A stretch of 64,000 nt of DNA from Lysinibacillus sp. PLM2 (GCA_023168345.1 AP025689.1:2478001-2542000), one strand, 5' to 3'. Shown: positions 1-9,642, numbered from the stretch's first letter. A program made the numbers and translations. The notes: generated by a model from the sequence alone, not told the origin.

Positions 1-621
1 AATGAACATCTCACTGAAGATCACCCTTTTTATCTTCCGTTCCACATTGGGTTCCATTGTGGGTTGCGAGTTGGTGAGTTGTGTGGATTAGAATGGAAAC
101 ATGTAGATTTCGATGAGATGACAATTGAAATTGAACAGCAATTATCGAAAGTTCGTCATGAAGATGAAAATGGTAAAGGGCATGATGAATGGGTGGTAAG
201 TACACTGAAGTCAAAGGCTAGTTATCGAACAATTCCTGTCGGAAAAACTTTATTGAACATCTTAAGAAAAGCCAAAATGATACAAAAAGAAAATCGTTTA
301 AAATACGGCGAGTTTTATCAACAGGATCCTGAACATGATTTTATATGTAAAAAAGAAAATGGAGAGCATTATACTCCATCGGTTATTAAATATCAGACAA
401 GAGATTTAATACGAGGAAAACTTGGAATTGATTTTAATTACCATTCATTAAGACATACACACGCTACTATGTTAATTGAAAACGGAACGCCTATTAAAAC
501 TGTACAAAAAAGATTAGGACATAGCAGAGCTTCCATTACAGAAGACCGCTACGTCCACTTAACACAAAAGATGGCAAGAGATGCTGCCGATATATTCGAT
601 TCCATCGCAGGAGATTTATAA
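1..621 (+). CDS. Tyrosine recombinase/integrase, 3' part only
   Basis: The reading frame is open from the first base, so the gene starts outside the window. The visible 206 residues are the catalytic domain of a phage/ICE-type tyrosine integrase. The expected residues are present: Arg in GLRVGEL (nt 67-69), His and Arg of HSLRH (nt 442-453), His of LGH (nt 520-522) and the nucleophile Tyr in DRYVHLT (nt 550-552). It would cut and rejoin attachment sites to integrate or excise an element. It ends about 90 bp from the end of lepA. In B. subtilis the neighbour of lepA here is hemN/hrcA, so an element has probably inserted between them. The catalytic tetrad looks intact. The N-terminal arm-binding and core-binding domains cannot be seen. 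Confidence 0.93.
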   Translation, partial: NEHLTEDHPFYLPFHIGFHCGLRVGELCGLEWKHVDFDEMTIEIEQQLSKVRHEDENGKGHDEWVVSTLKSKASYRTIPVGKTLLNILRKAKMIQKENRLKYGEFYQQDPEHDFICKKENGEHYTPSVIKYQTRDLIRGKLGIDFNYHSLRHTHATMLIENGTPIKTVQKRLGHSRASITEDRYVHLTQKMARDAADIFDSIAGDL

Positions 622-642
622 TTACTGGCATAATTATAAAAG

Positions 643-670
643 CGGTGGCATATCGGTGGCAAACCCCACC
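643..670. repeat. Direct repeats and small hairpin after the integrase gene (possible arm-type sites)
   Basis: The octamer CGGTGGCA occurs at 643-650 and again at 654-661, 11 bp apart. The second copy runs into a short inverted repeat, GGTGG at 655-659 with CCACC at 666-670. Short direct repeats just after int are typical arm-type binding sites for tyrosine integrases of Gram-positive phages and ICEs. The core attachment site would then lie between here and the 3' end of lepA. This is inference; the other att half is not in the window. Confidence 0.4.
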
Positions 671-712
671 ATTTAGATATATTTTAAAAGCTAGAAACTC
701 AATAAAACCACG

Positions 713-2542
713 TTATTTCTTATCATCCATTTTCAGCACAGCCATAAATGCTTCCTGTGGAACTTCTACAGATCCTACTTGTTTCATGCGTTTTTTACCC
801 TCTTTTTGTTTTTCAAGAAGTTTACGTTTACGGGAAATGTCACCACCGTAACATTTTGCAAGTACGTTTTTACGCATCGCTTTAATCGTTGAGCGAGCAA
901 CGATTTTTTGACCGACAGCAGCTTGAATTGGAACTTCAAATTGCTGTCTAGGAATTAACTCTTTTAATTTCTCAACGATTACTTTCCCACGCTCATAAGC
1001 GAAATCTCGGTGCACAATAAAGCTTAATGCGTCCACTTGCTCTCCATTTAATAGGATATCCATTTTCACTAATTTAGATTGTTTATATCCTATTAACTCG
1101 TAATCAAATGATGCATATCCTTTTGTACTTGATTTTAAGTAATCAAAGAAGTCGTACACAATTTCAGATAAAGGCATTTCATAAATAATTTGAACTCTAG
1201 TTGTATCGATATAGTCCATTCCCATGAAATTACCGCGCTTCAATTGGCAAAGCTCCATAACAGCACCTACATAATCATTTGGTACCATAATCGTAGCTTT
1301 TACGTAAGGTTCTTCAACTCGATCAACTTTTTGTGGATCAGGCATCATTGAAGGATTATCTACTTTGATTGACGTACCATCTGTTAAAAATACTTCGTAA
1401 ATTACGGATGGTGCTGTAGTGATTAAATCAATATTAAATTCACGCTCAATACGTTCTTGAATGATTTCCATATGTAGAAGACCTAAGAAACCACAACGGA
1501 ACCCAAAACCAAGTGCTTGTGACGTTTCAGGCTCGTATTGTAGAGCAGAATCATTTAATTCTAATTTTTCAAGCGCTTCACGTAAGTCATTATACTTGGC
1601 TGTATCAATTGGATATAAGCCGCAGTATACCATTGGATTTAATCGACGATATCCTGGTAAAGGCTCTGCAGCACTACGACTTCCTGCAAAGGTTACAGTA
1701 TCACCCACACGTGTATCTGATACGTTTTTAATAGAAGCCGTTAAATAACCAACATCTCCTACTGTCAACTCTGCTTGCGGCACCGCTTTTGGTGTATGAA
1801 TTCCTACCTCAATTACTTCAAATTCAGCACCTGTTGCCATCATACGGATTTTATCACCTGGTTTAACTGTACCATTTACAATACGAATGGATATAATGAC
1901 ACCTTTATACGCATCATAGACAGAGTCAAAAATTAATGCTTGTAAAGGAGCATCAGGATCTCCTGTTGGAGCAGGTACTTTCTCAACGATTTGCTCTAAA
2001 ATATCCTCGATTCCAATACCAGCTTTTGCAGATGCAAGAACTGCCTCTGATGCATCTAATCCAATTACATCTTCAATTTCATTTTTTACTCGCTCAGGAT
2101 CAGCAGCCGGTAAATCGATTTTATTAATAACAGGTAGAATTTCCAAATCATTATCAAGGGCTAAATAGACGTTTGCTAATGTTTGCGCCTCAATACCCTG
2201 TGCTGCATCCACAACTAAAATAGCTCCTTCGCAAGCAGCAAGAGAACGAGAAACTTCATAAGTAAAATCGACATGTCCTGGTGTGTCGATTAAATGAAAT
2301 GTATATTGTTCACCATTTTTCGCATTGTATTTCAACTGCACTGCATTTAGTTTAATCGTAATTCCACGTTCACGCTCTAAATCCATGGAATCTAATAGCT
2401 GTGCTTTCATCTCACGTTGAGTAACAGATTTTGTTTGCTCTAAAATACGGTCAGCTAACGTTGACTTCCCGTGGTCAATATGGGCAATTATTGAGAAATT
2501 TCTTATGTTTTCCTGACGTTTTAAACGCTCTTCTCGATTCAT
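713..2542 (-). CDS. lepA: Elongation factor 4 (LepA), ribosome back-translocating GTPase
   Basis: 609 residues, full family length. The GTPase domain is clear: G1 AHIDHGKST at residues 20-28, G3 DTPGH and G4 NKID, followed by EF-G-like domains and the LepA C-terminal domain ending in [16 protein letters not shown]4 acts on the ribosome, and in other bacteria it affects initiation and elongation under stress. The ATG start is set by an AGGAGTGG ribosome binding site at 2549-2556. A large hairpin sits just upstream of that site. The gene is the last before the integrase-bearing element; its C-terminus looks normal, so insertion did not damage it. Confidence 0.98.
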   Translation of the reverse strand: MNREERLKRQENIRNFSIIAHIDHGKSTLADRILEQTKSVTQREMKAQLLDSMDLERERGITIKLNAVQLKYNAKNGEQYTFHLIDTPGHVDFTYEVSRSLAACEGAILVVDAAQGIEAQTLANVYLALDNDLEILPVINKIDLPAADPERVKNEIEDVIGLDASEAVLASAKAGIGIEDILEQIVEKVPAPTGDPDAPLQALIFDSVYDAYKGVIISIRIVNGTVKPGDKIRMMATGAEFEVIEVGIHTPKAVPQAELTVGDVGYLTASIKNVSDTRVGDTVTFAGSRSAAEPLPGYRRLNPMVYCGLYPIDTAKYNDLREALEKLELNDSALQYEPETSQALGFGFRCGFLGLLHMEIIQERIEREFNIDLITTAPSVIYEVFLTDGTSIKVDNPSMMPDPQKVDRVEEPYVKATIMVPNDYVGAVMELCQLKRGNFMGMDYIDTTRVQIIYEMPLSEIVYDFFDYLKSSTKGYASFDYELIGYKQSKLVKMDILLNGEQVDALSFIVHRDFAYERGKVIVEKLKELIPRQQFEVPIQAAVGQKIVARSTIKAMRKNVLAKCYGGDISRKRKLLEKQKEGKKRMKQVGSVEVPQEAFMAVLKMDDKK

Positions 2543-2692
2543 TCATGTCCACTCCTAATCAAATACGCCTCCGCGAAATGATGACACATTTTAAGTGTTG
2601 TCATCTAGCGGAGGCTTTAACCTAAAAAGCATCGTATGTTTATAAATACCAATTTACTAAGAAGCTACCACTTCTTAGCTAAACTAAATTAA

Positions 2693-2722
2693 ATTATATC
2701 ATTCTAAACAGGGTGTAAGCAA
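2693..2722 (-). promoter_or_regulatory. Probable SigA-type promoter of lepA
   Basis: On the minus strand a perfect TATAAT (2693-2698) lies 18 bp downstream of TTGCTT (2717-2722). The -35 is weak (TTG only). Its position fits a leader of about 150 nt before lepA that includes the two hairpins. Confidence 0.45.
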
Positions 2723-2859
2723 CTTGATGATTTACTTAAATGCTTATTTATTCAAAGATTGACTACTATTTGTGAATAATTACTACAATTCTAAAGGATA
2801 AAAAGGGATATTTAACAAGAAAAGGATCATGAAAAAATTTTTCGTATCTATAAAGCAAA

Positions 2860-2899
2860 GAAAACACAAAAATGCTGCAACCAACATTCTTGTGTTTTC
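2860..2899 (-). terminator. Rho-independent terminator of spoIIP
   Basis: Inverted repeat GAAAACACAA...TTGTGTTTTC, 27 bp past the spoIIP stop codon. It is U-rich on its distal side on the minus strand. Confidence 0.75.
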
Positions 2900-2926
2900 A
2901 TAATTAAAGAAATTTATGGAATTTTA

Positions 2927-3751
2927 TTAAAGTTCCTCTGTCACAAATGTCTTTGAAATGGCTTGAGCTAATATTGAAACTGTGCGATATACTTCATCTT
3001 CAGTATTATCAATACCGCCGATTTCTACAACTAATAATTCACCAGCCAAATCTTGATTGTACACACCGTCAACACCTGCACCCTTTTTTTCGATTACTCC
3101 TCGAGATATATTCGGGATAATTTTGTTTAATGAATCACTCAAAGCTTTTGCATAACCTATGTTTTCTTTGTAATTTGGATTTTCAGCACCAATGACAAAG
3201 GCAATTTTTGCATACGAAACATTGTTATGCGTTATCGTTGATACATCCTTCTTCTGAGAATCCCGGTGAATATCTAAAATTAAATCATATTTATTTTGCT
3301 GTAACTCTCTCTCAACATACGGGCGTACAGCATCATAGGCTTGATAGAATGCTAAACCATTACGTTTCATTACATTCATTACATCAACGTCTAACGTTTT
3401 TGGTGTAAGGCCATTTAATCGAAAATAGTTTTCAATCATATCTTGCATTGAAAACAAATTTGTTTTTTCATCATACACAGCAACGGTACCACTAGCACTT
3501 TGAACGTAAGGCTTATAAGTTTCATGTGAATGAGTGAAGTATAACAAAACGTCAAATGGATTTAACGGTTGAGAAACGTCAGTGGCTGTGGCTGTTTCTG
3601 TTTCTGTGCTCGCTGCGTAGACAACAGGTTGTTGCTCCACTTTCGGATATTCAATTTTTTCGTTATTAGGAAATGGCAAGATTCCTGCTATTATCGGTAA
3701 TACAAAAAAGAAAATTAAAAAAGCTGATAGAATTTGAATTTGTTTTATCAT
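2927..3751 (-). CDS. spoIIP: Stage II sporulation protein P, peptidoglycan amidase
   Basis: 274 residues with one N-terminal membrane anchor (about residues 5-25) and an extracellular SpoIIP amidase domain. Candidate zinc/catalytic residues are His74 and Glu77 in HSHET, His162 in DIHRDS and Glu243 in VVEIGG. SpoIIP works with SpoIID and SpoIIM to degrade septal peptidoglycan during engulfment of the forespore. The protein is clearly shorter than the B. subtilis one (about 400 residues); the missing part is the region between the anchor and the catalytic core. It lies just downstream of gpr, in the same order as in B. subtilis. Confidence 0.95.
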   Translation of the reverse strand: MIKQIQILSAFLIFFFVLPIIAGILPFPNNEKIEYPKVEQQPVVYAASTETETATATDVSQPLNPFDVLLYFTHSHETYKPYVQSASGTVAVYDEKTNLFSMQDMIENYFRLNGLTPKTLDVDVMNVMKRNGLAFYQAYDAVRPYVERELQQNKYDLILDIHRDSQKKDVSTITHNNVSYAKIAFVIGAENPNYKENIGYAKALSDSLNKIIPNISRGVIEKKGAGVDGVYNQDLAGELLVVEIGGIDNTEDEVYRTVSILAQAISKTFVTEEL

Positions 3752-3801
3752 GACATCCTCTCCCCTTCCACTACATTATGGAGAGAAGAGGATTTTTAGA
3801 A

Positions 3802-4836
3802 CTATTTTGATCTATTCTCCATCCATTTAAATAAAGTATCACTTACCAATAATGAATATTTCGTTATCCAAACATCGACTTCCTTTGGTGTGACAATTAA
3901 TCTTTCTGGATGTGATGATAAAACCTCTTCAAATAATTGAAGCCGATCTTCAGGAGACCAAGTTGACCATTCTCCGAATATTGGTTTTACCACATTTAAA
4001 TCTACTCTAGCATTTGAATCAGGTGTCCAAGAAGTCACAGAAAGCTTGCTAGACGGTTTTTCTTTTTCCTGTACTCTCGCAGCAATCGAGCGAAAAACTT
4101 TATCGACAGCATCTGCAATAATTACAGTTGCATCGACAACAGTCGGTATACCAATTGCCGTTACTGGAACTCCGAAGACTTCTTTTGACACTTCAGTGCG
4201 TTGGTTACCAACACCTGATCCTGGGTGAATTCCGGTATTTGTAATTTGAATCGTTTTACAAAGACGTGATGAACCTCTTGTCGCTAAAGCATCAATTACT
4301 AAAACAAGCGCCGGGTTTATCTTTTCAACGAGCGCATGTATAAAGTCGCTTGTTTCAAAACCTGTTTGACCAGTTACACCAGGAGCATACATAATAAAAT
4401 GATCATTCGGGTTATCTGAATGCTGACTTTGCATGGCATCAATTGCAAAAGGCCCTACAGCATCGGGGGTAATGGTTTTATTACCTAAACCAATTACTAA
4501 TACCTTACTACCTTTTTTAATTTCAATATCTTTATGGATTTCATTTAAATATTTCACAAATGATTTTTCTAACTGTTCAAAGCCATTTTCGTCTTCAATC
4601 GTTAACGTTGGAACTGATAGAGTAACGTAAACACCTTCTTTTTTACCAATTTCTTCAGAGCCTTGTTTATCAACATTTACTTTCGTAACTTTTACTCGAC
4701 CCTCGGTAAATTCTTCAATGACCACACCGCTCGTTTTGTCTAACTTTTCTTTTTCTTGCTTGGTCTGGTGCTGAACAATCTCATCCGTTTCATCAATTAG
4801 GTCGGTTCTACTCCAATTTACTTCTATTTCTGCCAT
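3802..4836 (-). CDS. gpr: Germination protease GPR, degrades spore SASPs
   Basis: GPR is made in the forespore as a zymogen. On germination it hydrolyses the small acid-soluble proteins that coat spore DNA. Conserved blocks are visible: the N-terminal RTDLIDE, VIGLGNKTITPDAVGP, YAPGVTGQTGFETSD, VIDALATR, TGIHPGSGVGN and GIPTVVDA. The frame is open back to 4947, but the start at 4836 (MAEIEVNW) is preferred. It has a GAGGTGAT ribosome binding site a few bases upstream, and it places the RTDL motif where it sits in the B. subtilis protein. This gives 344 residues, close to the family length. Confidence 0.95.
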   Translation of the reverse strand: MAEIEVNWSRTDLIDETDEIVQHQTKQEKEKLDKTSGVVIEEFTEGRVKVTKVNVDKQGSEEIGKKEGVYVTLSVPTLTIEDENGFEQLEKSFVKYLNEIHKDIEIKKGSKVLVIGLGNKTITPDAVGPFAIDAMQSQHSDNPNDHFIMYAPGVTGQTGFETSDFIHALVEKINPALVLVIDALATRGSSRLCKTIQITNTGIHPGSGVGNQRTEVSKEVFGVPVTAIGIPTVVDATVIIADAVDKVFRSIAARVQEKEKPSSKLSVTSWTPDSNARVDLNVVKPIFGEWSTWSPEDRLQLFEEVLSSHPERLIVTPKEVDVWITKYSLLVSDTLFKWMENRSK

Positions 4837-4898
4837 CAATATCACCTCAACTATTATGTTGGTCAAACTGTCAAGTAAATATTCTTTGCATTTATCTA

Positions 4899-4927
4899 TT
4901 GCAATTATACATTTCCTTTGGTAGAAT
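4899..4927 (+). promoter_or_regulatory. SigA promoter of rpsT
   Basis: TTGCAA (4899-4904), 17-bp spacer, TAGAAT (4922-4927). Transcription would start near 4934, giving a leader of about 65 nt before rpsT. The region is divergent to gpr. Confidence 0.7.
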
Positions 4928-5000
4928 GATTTTTGTTGTATTAACAAATGAAAAATATTGAGAAGATATCATCTCGTACCTTATTTAGGAGGTGAAAGTA

Positions 5001-5252
5001 ATGCCAAATATTAAATCTGCAATCAAACGCGTTAAAGTTGCTGAAAAAGCAAACACTGCAAACTCTCAAGCAAAATCTGCTATGCGTACTACTGTGAAAA
5101 AAGCTGAACAAGCTTTAGCTGCTGGTGCTGATAATGCACAAGAATTAGTAGTTGCTGCTCATAAAGCTCTTGATACAGCGGCTTCAAAAGGCCTTATCCA
5201 TAAAAACGTGGCTAGCCGTAAAAAATCACGTTTAGCTAAAAAAGCAAACTAA
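5001..5252 (+). CDS. rpsT: Small ribosomal subunit protein bS20
   Basis: 83 residues, basic and alanine/lysine rich, starting [18 protein letters not shown] as in other S20 proteins. S20 binds 16S rRNA early in 30S assembly. The start is the ATG at 5001, set by AGGAGGTG at 4987-4994; an in-frame GTG nine bases upstream lies inside that ribosome binding site and is not used. It is a single-gene unit with its own promoter and terminator, running against its neighbours. Confidence 0.98.
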   Translation: MPNIKSAIKRVKVAEKANTANSQAKSAMRTTVKKAEQALAAGADNAQELVVAAHKALDTAASKGLIHKNVASRKKSRLAKKAN

Positions 5253-5274
5253 GGTTTATTTTGAACCTTAAAAT

Positions 5275-5307
5275 AAAAAACCATCCTCTTTATGAGATGG
5301 TTTTTTT
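5275..5307 (+). terminator. Bidirectional terminator between rpsT and holA
   Basis: Stem AACCATC...GATGGTT flanked by A-rich sequence on one side and T7 on the other. It can serve rpsT on the plus strand and holA on the minus strand. Confidence 0.88.
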
Positions 5308-5315
5308 ATTTTCAT

Positions 5316-6326
5316 TTATAATGCTTTTAGTAAAAACATTTCTAAATACCGTTCCCGATTTCCACTAACCGATTTTAACATCAAATCGATCTCCGATAAT
5401 TTATGTAAGGCTTTTAATAAGCGTTCTTCACTTGGTTTATTTTTTTGTTCCACCATTAGTTTTACACGGTACGGATGTATTTTTAATTGTTTCGCAATTT
5501 GCGAAGGATGATAGCCTTTTTTTTGTAAATAATAAACGTTATTCATTGTGCGAATATTAGATGCAAGAAGTCCCACTAGCATGATTGGTTCTTCTTTTTG
5601 ACGCAATAAATCGTGATATATTTGAATAGCCTGAGTATTATTATGAGATAAGTATGCATTCAACATTTTAAAGGCATCATGCTCTAAAGTTTTTGCCACT
5701 AAATCCTCAACTAGCTTTGTTGTAATTTCTAATTCCTCACCTAAATAAAGAGCAATTTTTTCAATCTCTTTTTGTAGTTGTAGCATATTAGTGCCAACCA
5801 TTTCCACAAGTTTATCGATGGCGTCGTCAGTGATTGCTTTTCCGAATCGAGATACTTCACTTTGTATCCACACATTCAAGTCATTTTCTTGCAGTGTTTC
5901 AGAAACGAGAAGAACACTACTCTGCTTCATTTGTTTTGTAATTTTTTTACGCTCGTCCAATTTTTCATAGGGTGCAATAAAAACCGTTACAGCGAAATCA
6001 GATGGATTTTTCAGCCAATTCTCTAGTCGATTTAAATCATGGTCAATTTTTTCTTTTCCCTTTTCAGATGCCTTTAAAAACGATGCATTTTTCGCAATGA
6101 TTAATTTTTTTTCTGAGAAAAATGGAAAGGTATCTGCTTCATCGATTACCACATCGACAGGAGATTCCTCAAGATCAAACATCGTTGTTTCCACTTCTTC
6201 AGCATCGCCTAAAGCCCTTTTTAACCTGTTAATCGTTTCATCAATAAAATAGGTTTCTTCCCCAACGAGACAGTATACAGGAGCAATATTCCCTTTTTTC
6301 ATTTCATTCCAAACTTTTATAAACAT
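5316..6326 (-). CDS. holA: DNA polymerase III delta subunit (clamp loader)
   Basis: 336 residues, matching the HolA/YqeN family (VYCLVGEETYFIDETINRL at the N-terminus, followed by AAA+-like domains lacking a P-loop). Delta opens the beta sliding clamp inside the clamp-loader complex during replication. The C-terminal collar region (SEERLLKALHKLSEIDLMLK) is present. It is convergent with rpsT and in the same place as in B. subtilis. The N-terminus begins directly MFIKVWNEMKKGN, as expected for the family. Confidence 0.95.
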   Translation of the reverse strand: MFIKVWNEMKKGNIAPVYCLVGEETYFIDETINRLKRALGDAEEVETTMFDLEESPVDVVIDEADTFPFFSEKKLIIAKNASFLKASEKGKEKIDHDLNRLENWLKNPSDFAVTVFIAPYEKLDERKKITKQMKQSSVLLVSETLQENDLNVWIQSEVSRFGKAITDDAIDKLVEMVGTNMLQLQKEIEKIALYLGEELEITTKLVEDLVAKTLEHDAFKMLNAYLSHNNTQAIQIYHDLLRQKEEPIMLVGLLASNIRTMNNVYYLQKKGYHPSQIAKQLKIHPYRVKLMVEQKNKPSEERLLKALHKLSEIDLMLKSVSGNRERYLEMFLLKAL

Positions 6327-6504
6327 TAAAAAGCCCCCTAAAAGTTTTCGCTTTTAATAGTATACACGTTTTTTCTTTCTGTTGTAGAAATGTATGTATA
6401 ATCTGTGACAATTAAAGGAAAGTTAATTAGTATATTTTACTTGAATGGATATAGATTTTTAGTAGTCATTGACTTATAATGAAGTTTGAGTAGGAGGGAT
6501 AGGT

Positions 6505-6669
6505 ATGTCACATAATACTGAAAACTTTGTTACACACAATCCATTTGAAGGTGAAAATGGCGCTTCAATGCGTAACCAAGCTATTGACGCTGGTGTAGGA
6601 TTTACTGTTTCATTCGTATTCTTTGCACTTATGTTTATAATTGCAGTCATAATTGGTGCAGTAGCTTAA
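6505..6669 (+). CDS. yqzM: YqzM-family small membrane protein
   Basis: 54 residues from an ATG preceded by GGAGGG (6493-6498). The second half, from NQAIDAGVGFTVSFVFF onward, is one hydrophobic membrane helix and resembles B. subtilis YqzM, which sits at the same place next to comEC. The function is unknown. It is divergent from holA and convergent with comEC, ending in its own terminator. The N-terminal 20 residues are longer and more polar than I recall for YqzM. Confidence 0.85.
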   Translation: MSHNTENFVTHNPFEGENGASMRNQAIDAGVGFTVSFVFFALMFIIAVIIGAVA

Positions 6670-6673
6670 TCTT

Positions 6674-6710
6674 AAAGAAAGCTTTGTCTAAAACGGACAA
6701 AGCTTTCTTT
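6674..6710 (+). terminator. Bidirectional terminator between yqzM and comEC
   Basis: Perfect 15-bp stem AAAGAAAGCTTTGTC with its complement around a 7-base loop, ending two bases before the comEC stop codon. The T-rich flank on both strands lets it serve both genes. Confidence 0.9.
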
Positions 6711-6711
6711 C

Positions 6712-9012
6712 TTAATTGAAATAATTATTACTAGAGGTTACTTCCAAACGATCTTCGCCTACTGTTATTTCAATGGTCCCCTCCACTGCTGTATTTAAAG
6801 TTTTTAAACCTAATGATTGAAACCTTTCCATCACTTCAATATGGGGATGTCCATAGCGATTATCTTTGCCTGCGCTTATAATCGATAAGCTGGGCTTCAG
6901 TCGACTTAAAAAAGATTGACTACTAGATGTTTTACTTCCATGATGGCCCACTTTTAGTAATTGAATGTTTTGAATTTGAGGATATTTTTGCAAAACTCCT
7001 GTTTCTCCTTCTAATTCTAAATCACCTACAAAAAGAGCTCGAAAAGAGCCATTTTTTACATATAAAACCAGGGAGTCATCATTTCCCTCATATTCAATAT
7101 CGCTTGGCCATAAATAATGAAAGGTTATACCGCCAACCTGCCATTTAGTACCAGCCATTTGCTCTTTAATCGGAATCCTTCTTTTTTTAGCCTCTGTTAG
7201 CATTTCTCCCAAAGCCTCTGCTTTATATGAATTTGGAGATACATGAATTTCACCAACTGTGAACTCTTTTAAAAGTTCCTCCGCTCCTTCAACATGATCA
7301 CTATCCGCATGTGTTAATATCAATTTATTAATATGACTAATCCCCTTCCCTTTTAAATAAGGTACAACAATTTGTCTTCCAATTTCATAAGGTGTATCTG
7401 ATTTCTTCCATTCCTCTTGTTCAAATCGTAGTACACCTCCCGTATCGATTAAATATACTTCCTCTTTATAAGGTAACTCGATAAGTATACAATCACCTTG
7501 TCCGACATTGACAAATGAGATTTTCATTTCCCTCGAAAAGGAACCAACTGTTTGAATTAAAAGTACAGGAATTAGTAGGATGATGATTAATTTCCATAAA
7601 CGTTCTTTTTTATCCATTAAATAAAAACTAATAAATACACTCAGATACATAATAACTATAAAAAATAATGATGGTCTTCCTGTTATCCACATTTGATAAG
7701 GTAGGGATTGAAGCCACATGATTAAATTACTTAAGCTTTCTCGTAATGGACTATAAATTGTAAAAAGAAACTCTGAAAAGTTCCCTGGCAAAAATGAAAT
7801 TACAAGAAGAATGATATTTATTGGTAAGATAATGAAGGAAAACAATGGCACAAAAACAATGTTTACAAAAAACGAGGATAAACTAATTTCATAAAAATGA
7901 AAGATGAGTAGCGGATAGACAAAAAGCTGACAAACAAAGGTGATTAAAAAGGATTGCATTAACCATGACTTTACACGACTTAATAAATGGCTAGAGTAGA
8001 TTAAACTAAAAGAAGCTAAATAGGACAGTTGAAAACCAATTTGATAAATTGACCAAGGCTCTAGAAGAACAAATGCAATAAAACTAATCGCTAAAGCATC
8101 ATCAATCGGTAGTCTCCATTTGAATCGTGTTATTAATATTAATTCTACTACTGAAACAGCACGCCAAACTGATGGTGCACCGCCAGCTAAAATGGCATAG
8201 ACCGGTAATAGTACAATTAAAAAAACTATGGCAAGCTCTCTTTTAACACCAAGTCGAAGTAACCCTTCAAAGAGTATAAAACTCACGATTGCAATATGAA
8301 GCCCTGATATTGCAAATAAATGAGTTATTCCCAATTTTTGATAGGCACGCTGGGTATCCACATCAACATTTTCTTGGAGGCCTATGATTAAGCTTTGTGC
8401 TTCTGCAAAAAGGGATTTGGGGAAAGTATTTTCAATATGTTGCTTTAAATAAAATCTGTATAAGCTAATCTTTTGTAGTAAAGTAGATTTAATTTCTTTG
8501 AGATACATTTCATCAATTTCTAAAACACCAATTGCTCCTATACTCTTTAAATAGCTTTTCATATTAAAAGCATATTGATGTGCAGGTAATTCGGGTTCTT
8601 GTAATTCACCTTCTACTTCAAACTGCATGCCTACTAATGGATTTTCTTCATACCAATCTTTTTCATCTTCATTCTTAAATTGATAGGAAACGTAAATATT
8701 TCTTCCTTTAGGATCATTCATAATCCCTCTAAGGCTTGAACCATTAATTTTATACTTATCAGTCCATGTTAAGGTACTTGGCCCTTCTAAAGGTTGCATA
8801 AGGTCGTTTAATTGAAATGCAAAAATGAAATACGTACTTAAGCCGATAAATAATATTGATAAACAACAAGTAACAGAAAAACGCTTATATAAACAAAGGA
8901 TACTTATTAAAAATAGTAAAAATAAAAGCTCTATCGATTCATGGGCTGCAAGAGCTGCAACTAAAACCGATAGGGCGTAATAAATCCATTTATGCTTTAA
9001 TAAGTTTACCAA
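6712..9012 (-). CDS. comEC: ComEC/Rec2 DNA uptake channel
   Basis: 766 residues. It has N-terminal membrane segments, an OB-like extracytoplasmic region, the ComEC competence domain (HLFAISGLHIAIVSF, PSVWRAVSV) with several helices, and a C-terminal metallo-beta-lactamase-like domain. The last is marked by THADSDHVEGA around residue 569 and by GHHGSKTSSS. ComEC forms the membrane pore through which single-stranded DNA enters the cell; the C-terminal domain may be the nuclease. The start overlaps comEB by 23 bp, which implies translational coupling. All main motifs are intact, so the strain may be transformable. Confidence 0.96.
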   Translation of the reverse strand: MVNLLKHKWIYYALSVLVAALAAHESIELLFLLFLISILCLYKRFSVTCCLSILFIGLSTYFIFAFQLNDLMQPLEGPSTLTWTDKYKINGSSLRGIMNDPKGRNIYVSYQFKNEDEKDWYEENPLVGMQFEVEGELQEPELPAHQYAFNMKSYLKSIGAIGVLEIDEMYLKEIKSTLLQKISLYRFYLKQHIENTFPKSLFAEAQSLIIGLQENVDVDTQRAYQKLGITHLFAISGLHIAIVSFILFEGLLRLGVKRELAIVFLIVLLPVYAILAGGAPSVWRAVSVVELILITRFKWRLPIDDALAISFIAFVLLEPWSIYQIGFQLSYLASFSLIYSSHLLSRVKSWLMQSFLITFVCQLFVYPLLIFHFYEISLSSFFVNIVFVPLFSFIILPINIILLVISFLPGNFSEFLFTIYSPLRESLSNLIMWLQSLPYQMWITGRPSLFFIVIMYLSVFISFYLMDKKERLWKLIIILLIPVLLIQTVGSFSREMKISFVNVGQGDCILIELPYKEEVYLIDTGGVLRFEQEEWKKSDTPYEIGRQIVVPYLKGKGISHINKLILTHADSDHVEGAEELLKEFTVGEIHVSPNSYKAEALGEMLTEAKKRRIPIKEQMAGTKWQVGGITFHYLWPSDIEYEGNDDSLVLYVKNGSFRALFVGDLELEGETGVLQKYPQIQNIQLLKVGHHGSKTSSSQSFLSRLKPSLSIISAGKDNRYGHPHIEVMERFQSLGLKTLNTAVEGTIEITVGEDRLEVTSSNNYFN

Positions 9013-9565
9013 ATAATTCGTTCACCTTCTCCTCAAATGGGAGCAATTCATCAGTTGAAGCACCTGACATGCGAAGTTTATTTAGCATCTCTAGGACTAA
9101 ATCAAGTTTTTCATCCTTTAAGAAATCAATTTTCGCCTCATCAAAAGGAACATGTACAACATTCACATTTGCTTTTTCAAAAAGCTCTAAAGCATAAGTG
9201 CTGTTTTTGTAATCTTTCGCATAGAAAACATTTTTAATACCCGCTTGAATAATCGATTTCGTACAAGGTAGGCAAGGAAAATGCGTTACATATAGGTCTG
9301 CCCCATTAGTAGGAGTACCGTATTTTGCACATTGTAATAATGCATTTACTTCCGCATGTACAGTTCGTACACAATGATTGTCCACTACGTAACAGCCCTG
9401 TTCGATACAATGCTCATCTCCTGAAATTGATCCATTGTATCCGCCTGCAATAATTCTTTTTTCGCGGACAATTGTTGCACCAACTGTAAGTCTTGTACAA
9501 GTACTTCTTAAAGCTAGTAAATGACTCTGTGCCATGAAAAATTGATCCCAAGTAATACGCTCCAT
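8990..9565 (-). CDS. comEB: ComEB, dCMP deaminase family protein
   Basis: 191 residues. The zinc-binding deaminase signature is complete: HAE at 70-72 and PCLPC with Cys98 and Cys101. The family converts dCMP to dUMP. In B. subtilis the comEB product is dispensable for transformation but helps localise ComGA. A lysine/glutamate-rich C-terminal tail of about 50 residues follows the core. It lies between comEA (77-bp gap) and comEC (overlap), so it is part of the comE operon. Confidence 0.95.
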   Translation of the reverse strand: MERITWDQFFMAQSHLLALRSTCTRLTVGATIVREKRIIAGGYNGSISGDEHCIEQGCYVVDNHCVRTVHAEVNALLQCAKYGTPTNGADLYVTHFPCLPCTKSIIQAGIKNVFYAKDYKNSTYALELFEKANVNVVHVPFDEAKIDFLKDEKLDLVLEMLNKLRMSGASTDELLPFEEKVNELFGKLIKA

Positions 9566-9642
9566 ATGACTACCTCCAAATTTTTCTCTAAAACTAGTTT
9601 AGACTTAAATTGTAGTCGTTGCAATGCTAGAATATATTTCTA

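Larger units (their letters stand above)
2543..2926 (-). other. lepA-spoIIP intergenic region with two leader hairpins
   Basis: The 384 bp hold no gene. Reading leftward they contain the spoIIP terminator (2860-2899), a probable lepA promoter (2693-2722), a perfect 8-bp hairpin with a 6-base loop (2657-2678), and a larger hairpin (2567-2615). The larger one has an 8-bp GC-rich outer stem (GCCTCCGC with GCGGAGGC), a 3x3 internal loop and a 10-bp inner stem with two G-U pairs. It ends about 10 bases before the lepA ribosome binding site. Neither hairpin has a good U-tract on the lepA strand, so they look like leader structure rather than terminators. Confidence 0.6.

Noticed and set aside
645..851. 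68-codon ORF after the integrase
   Set aside because: Mostly antisense to the lepA 3' end; no gene signals.
4852..4858. SigF/SigG-like -10 (CATAATA) upstream of gpr
   Set aside because: It would place the start of transcription within the gpr ribosome binding site, and there is no matching -35 at the right distance.
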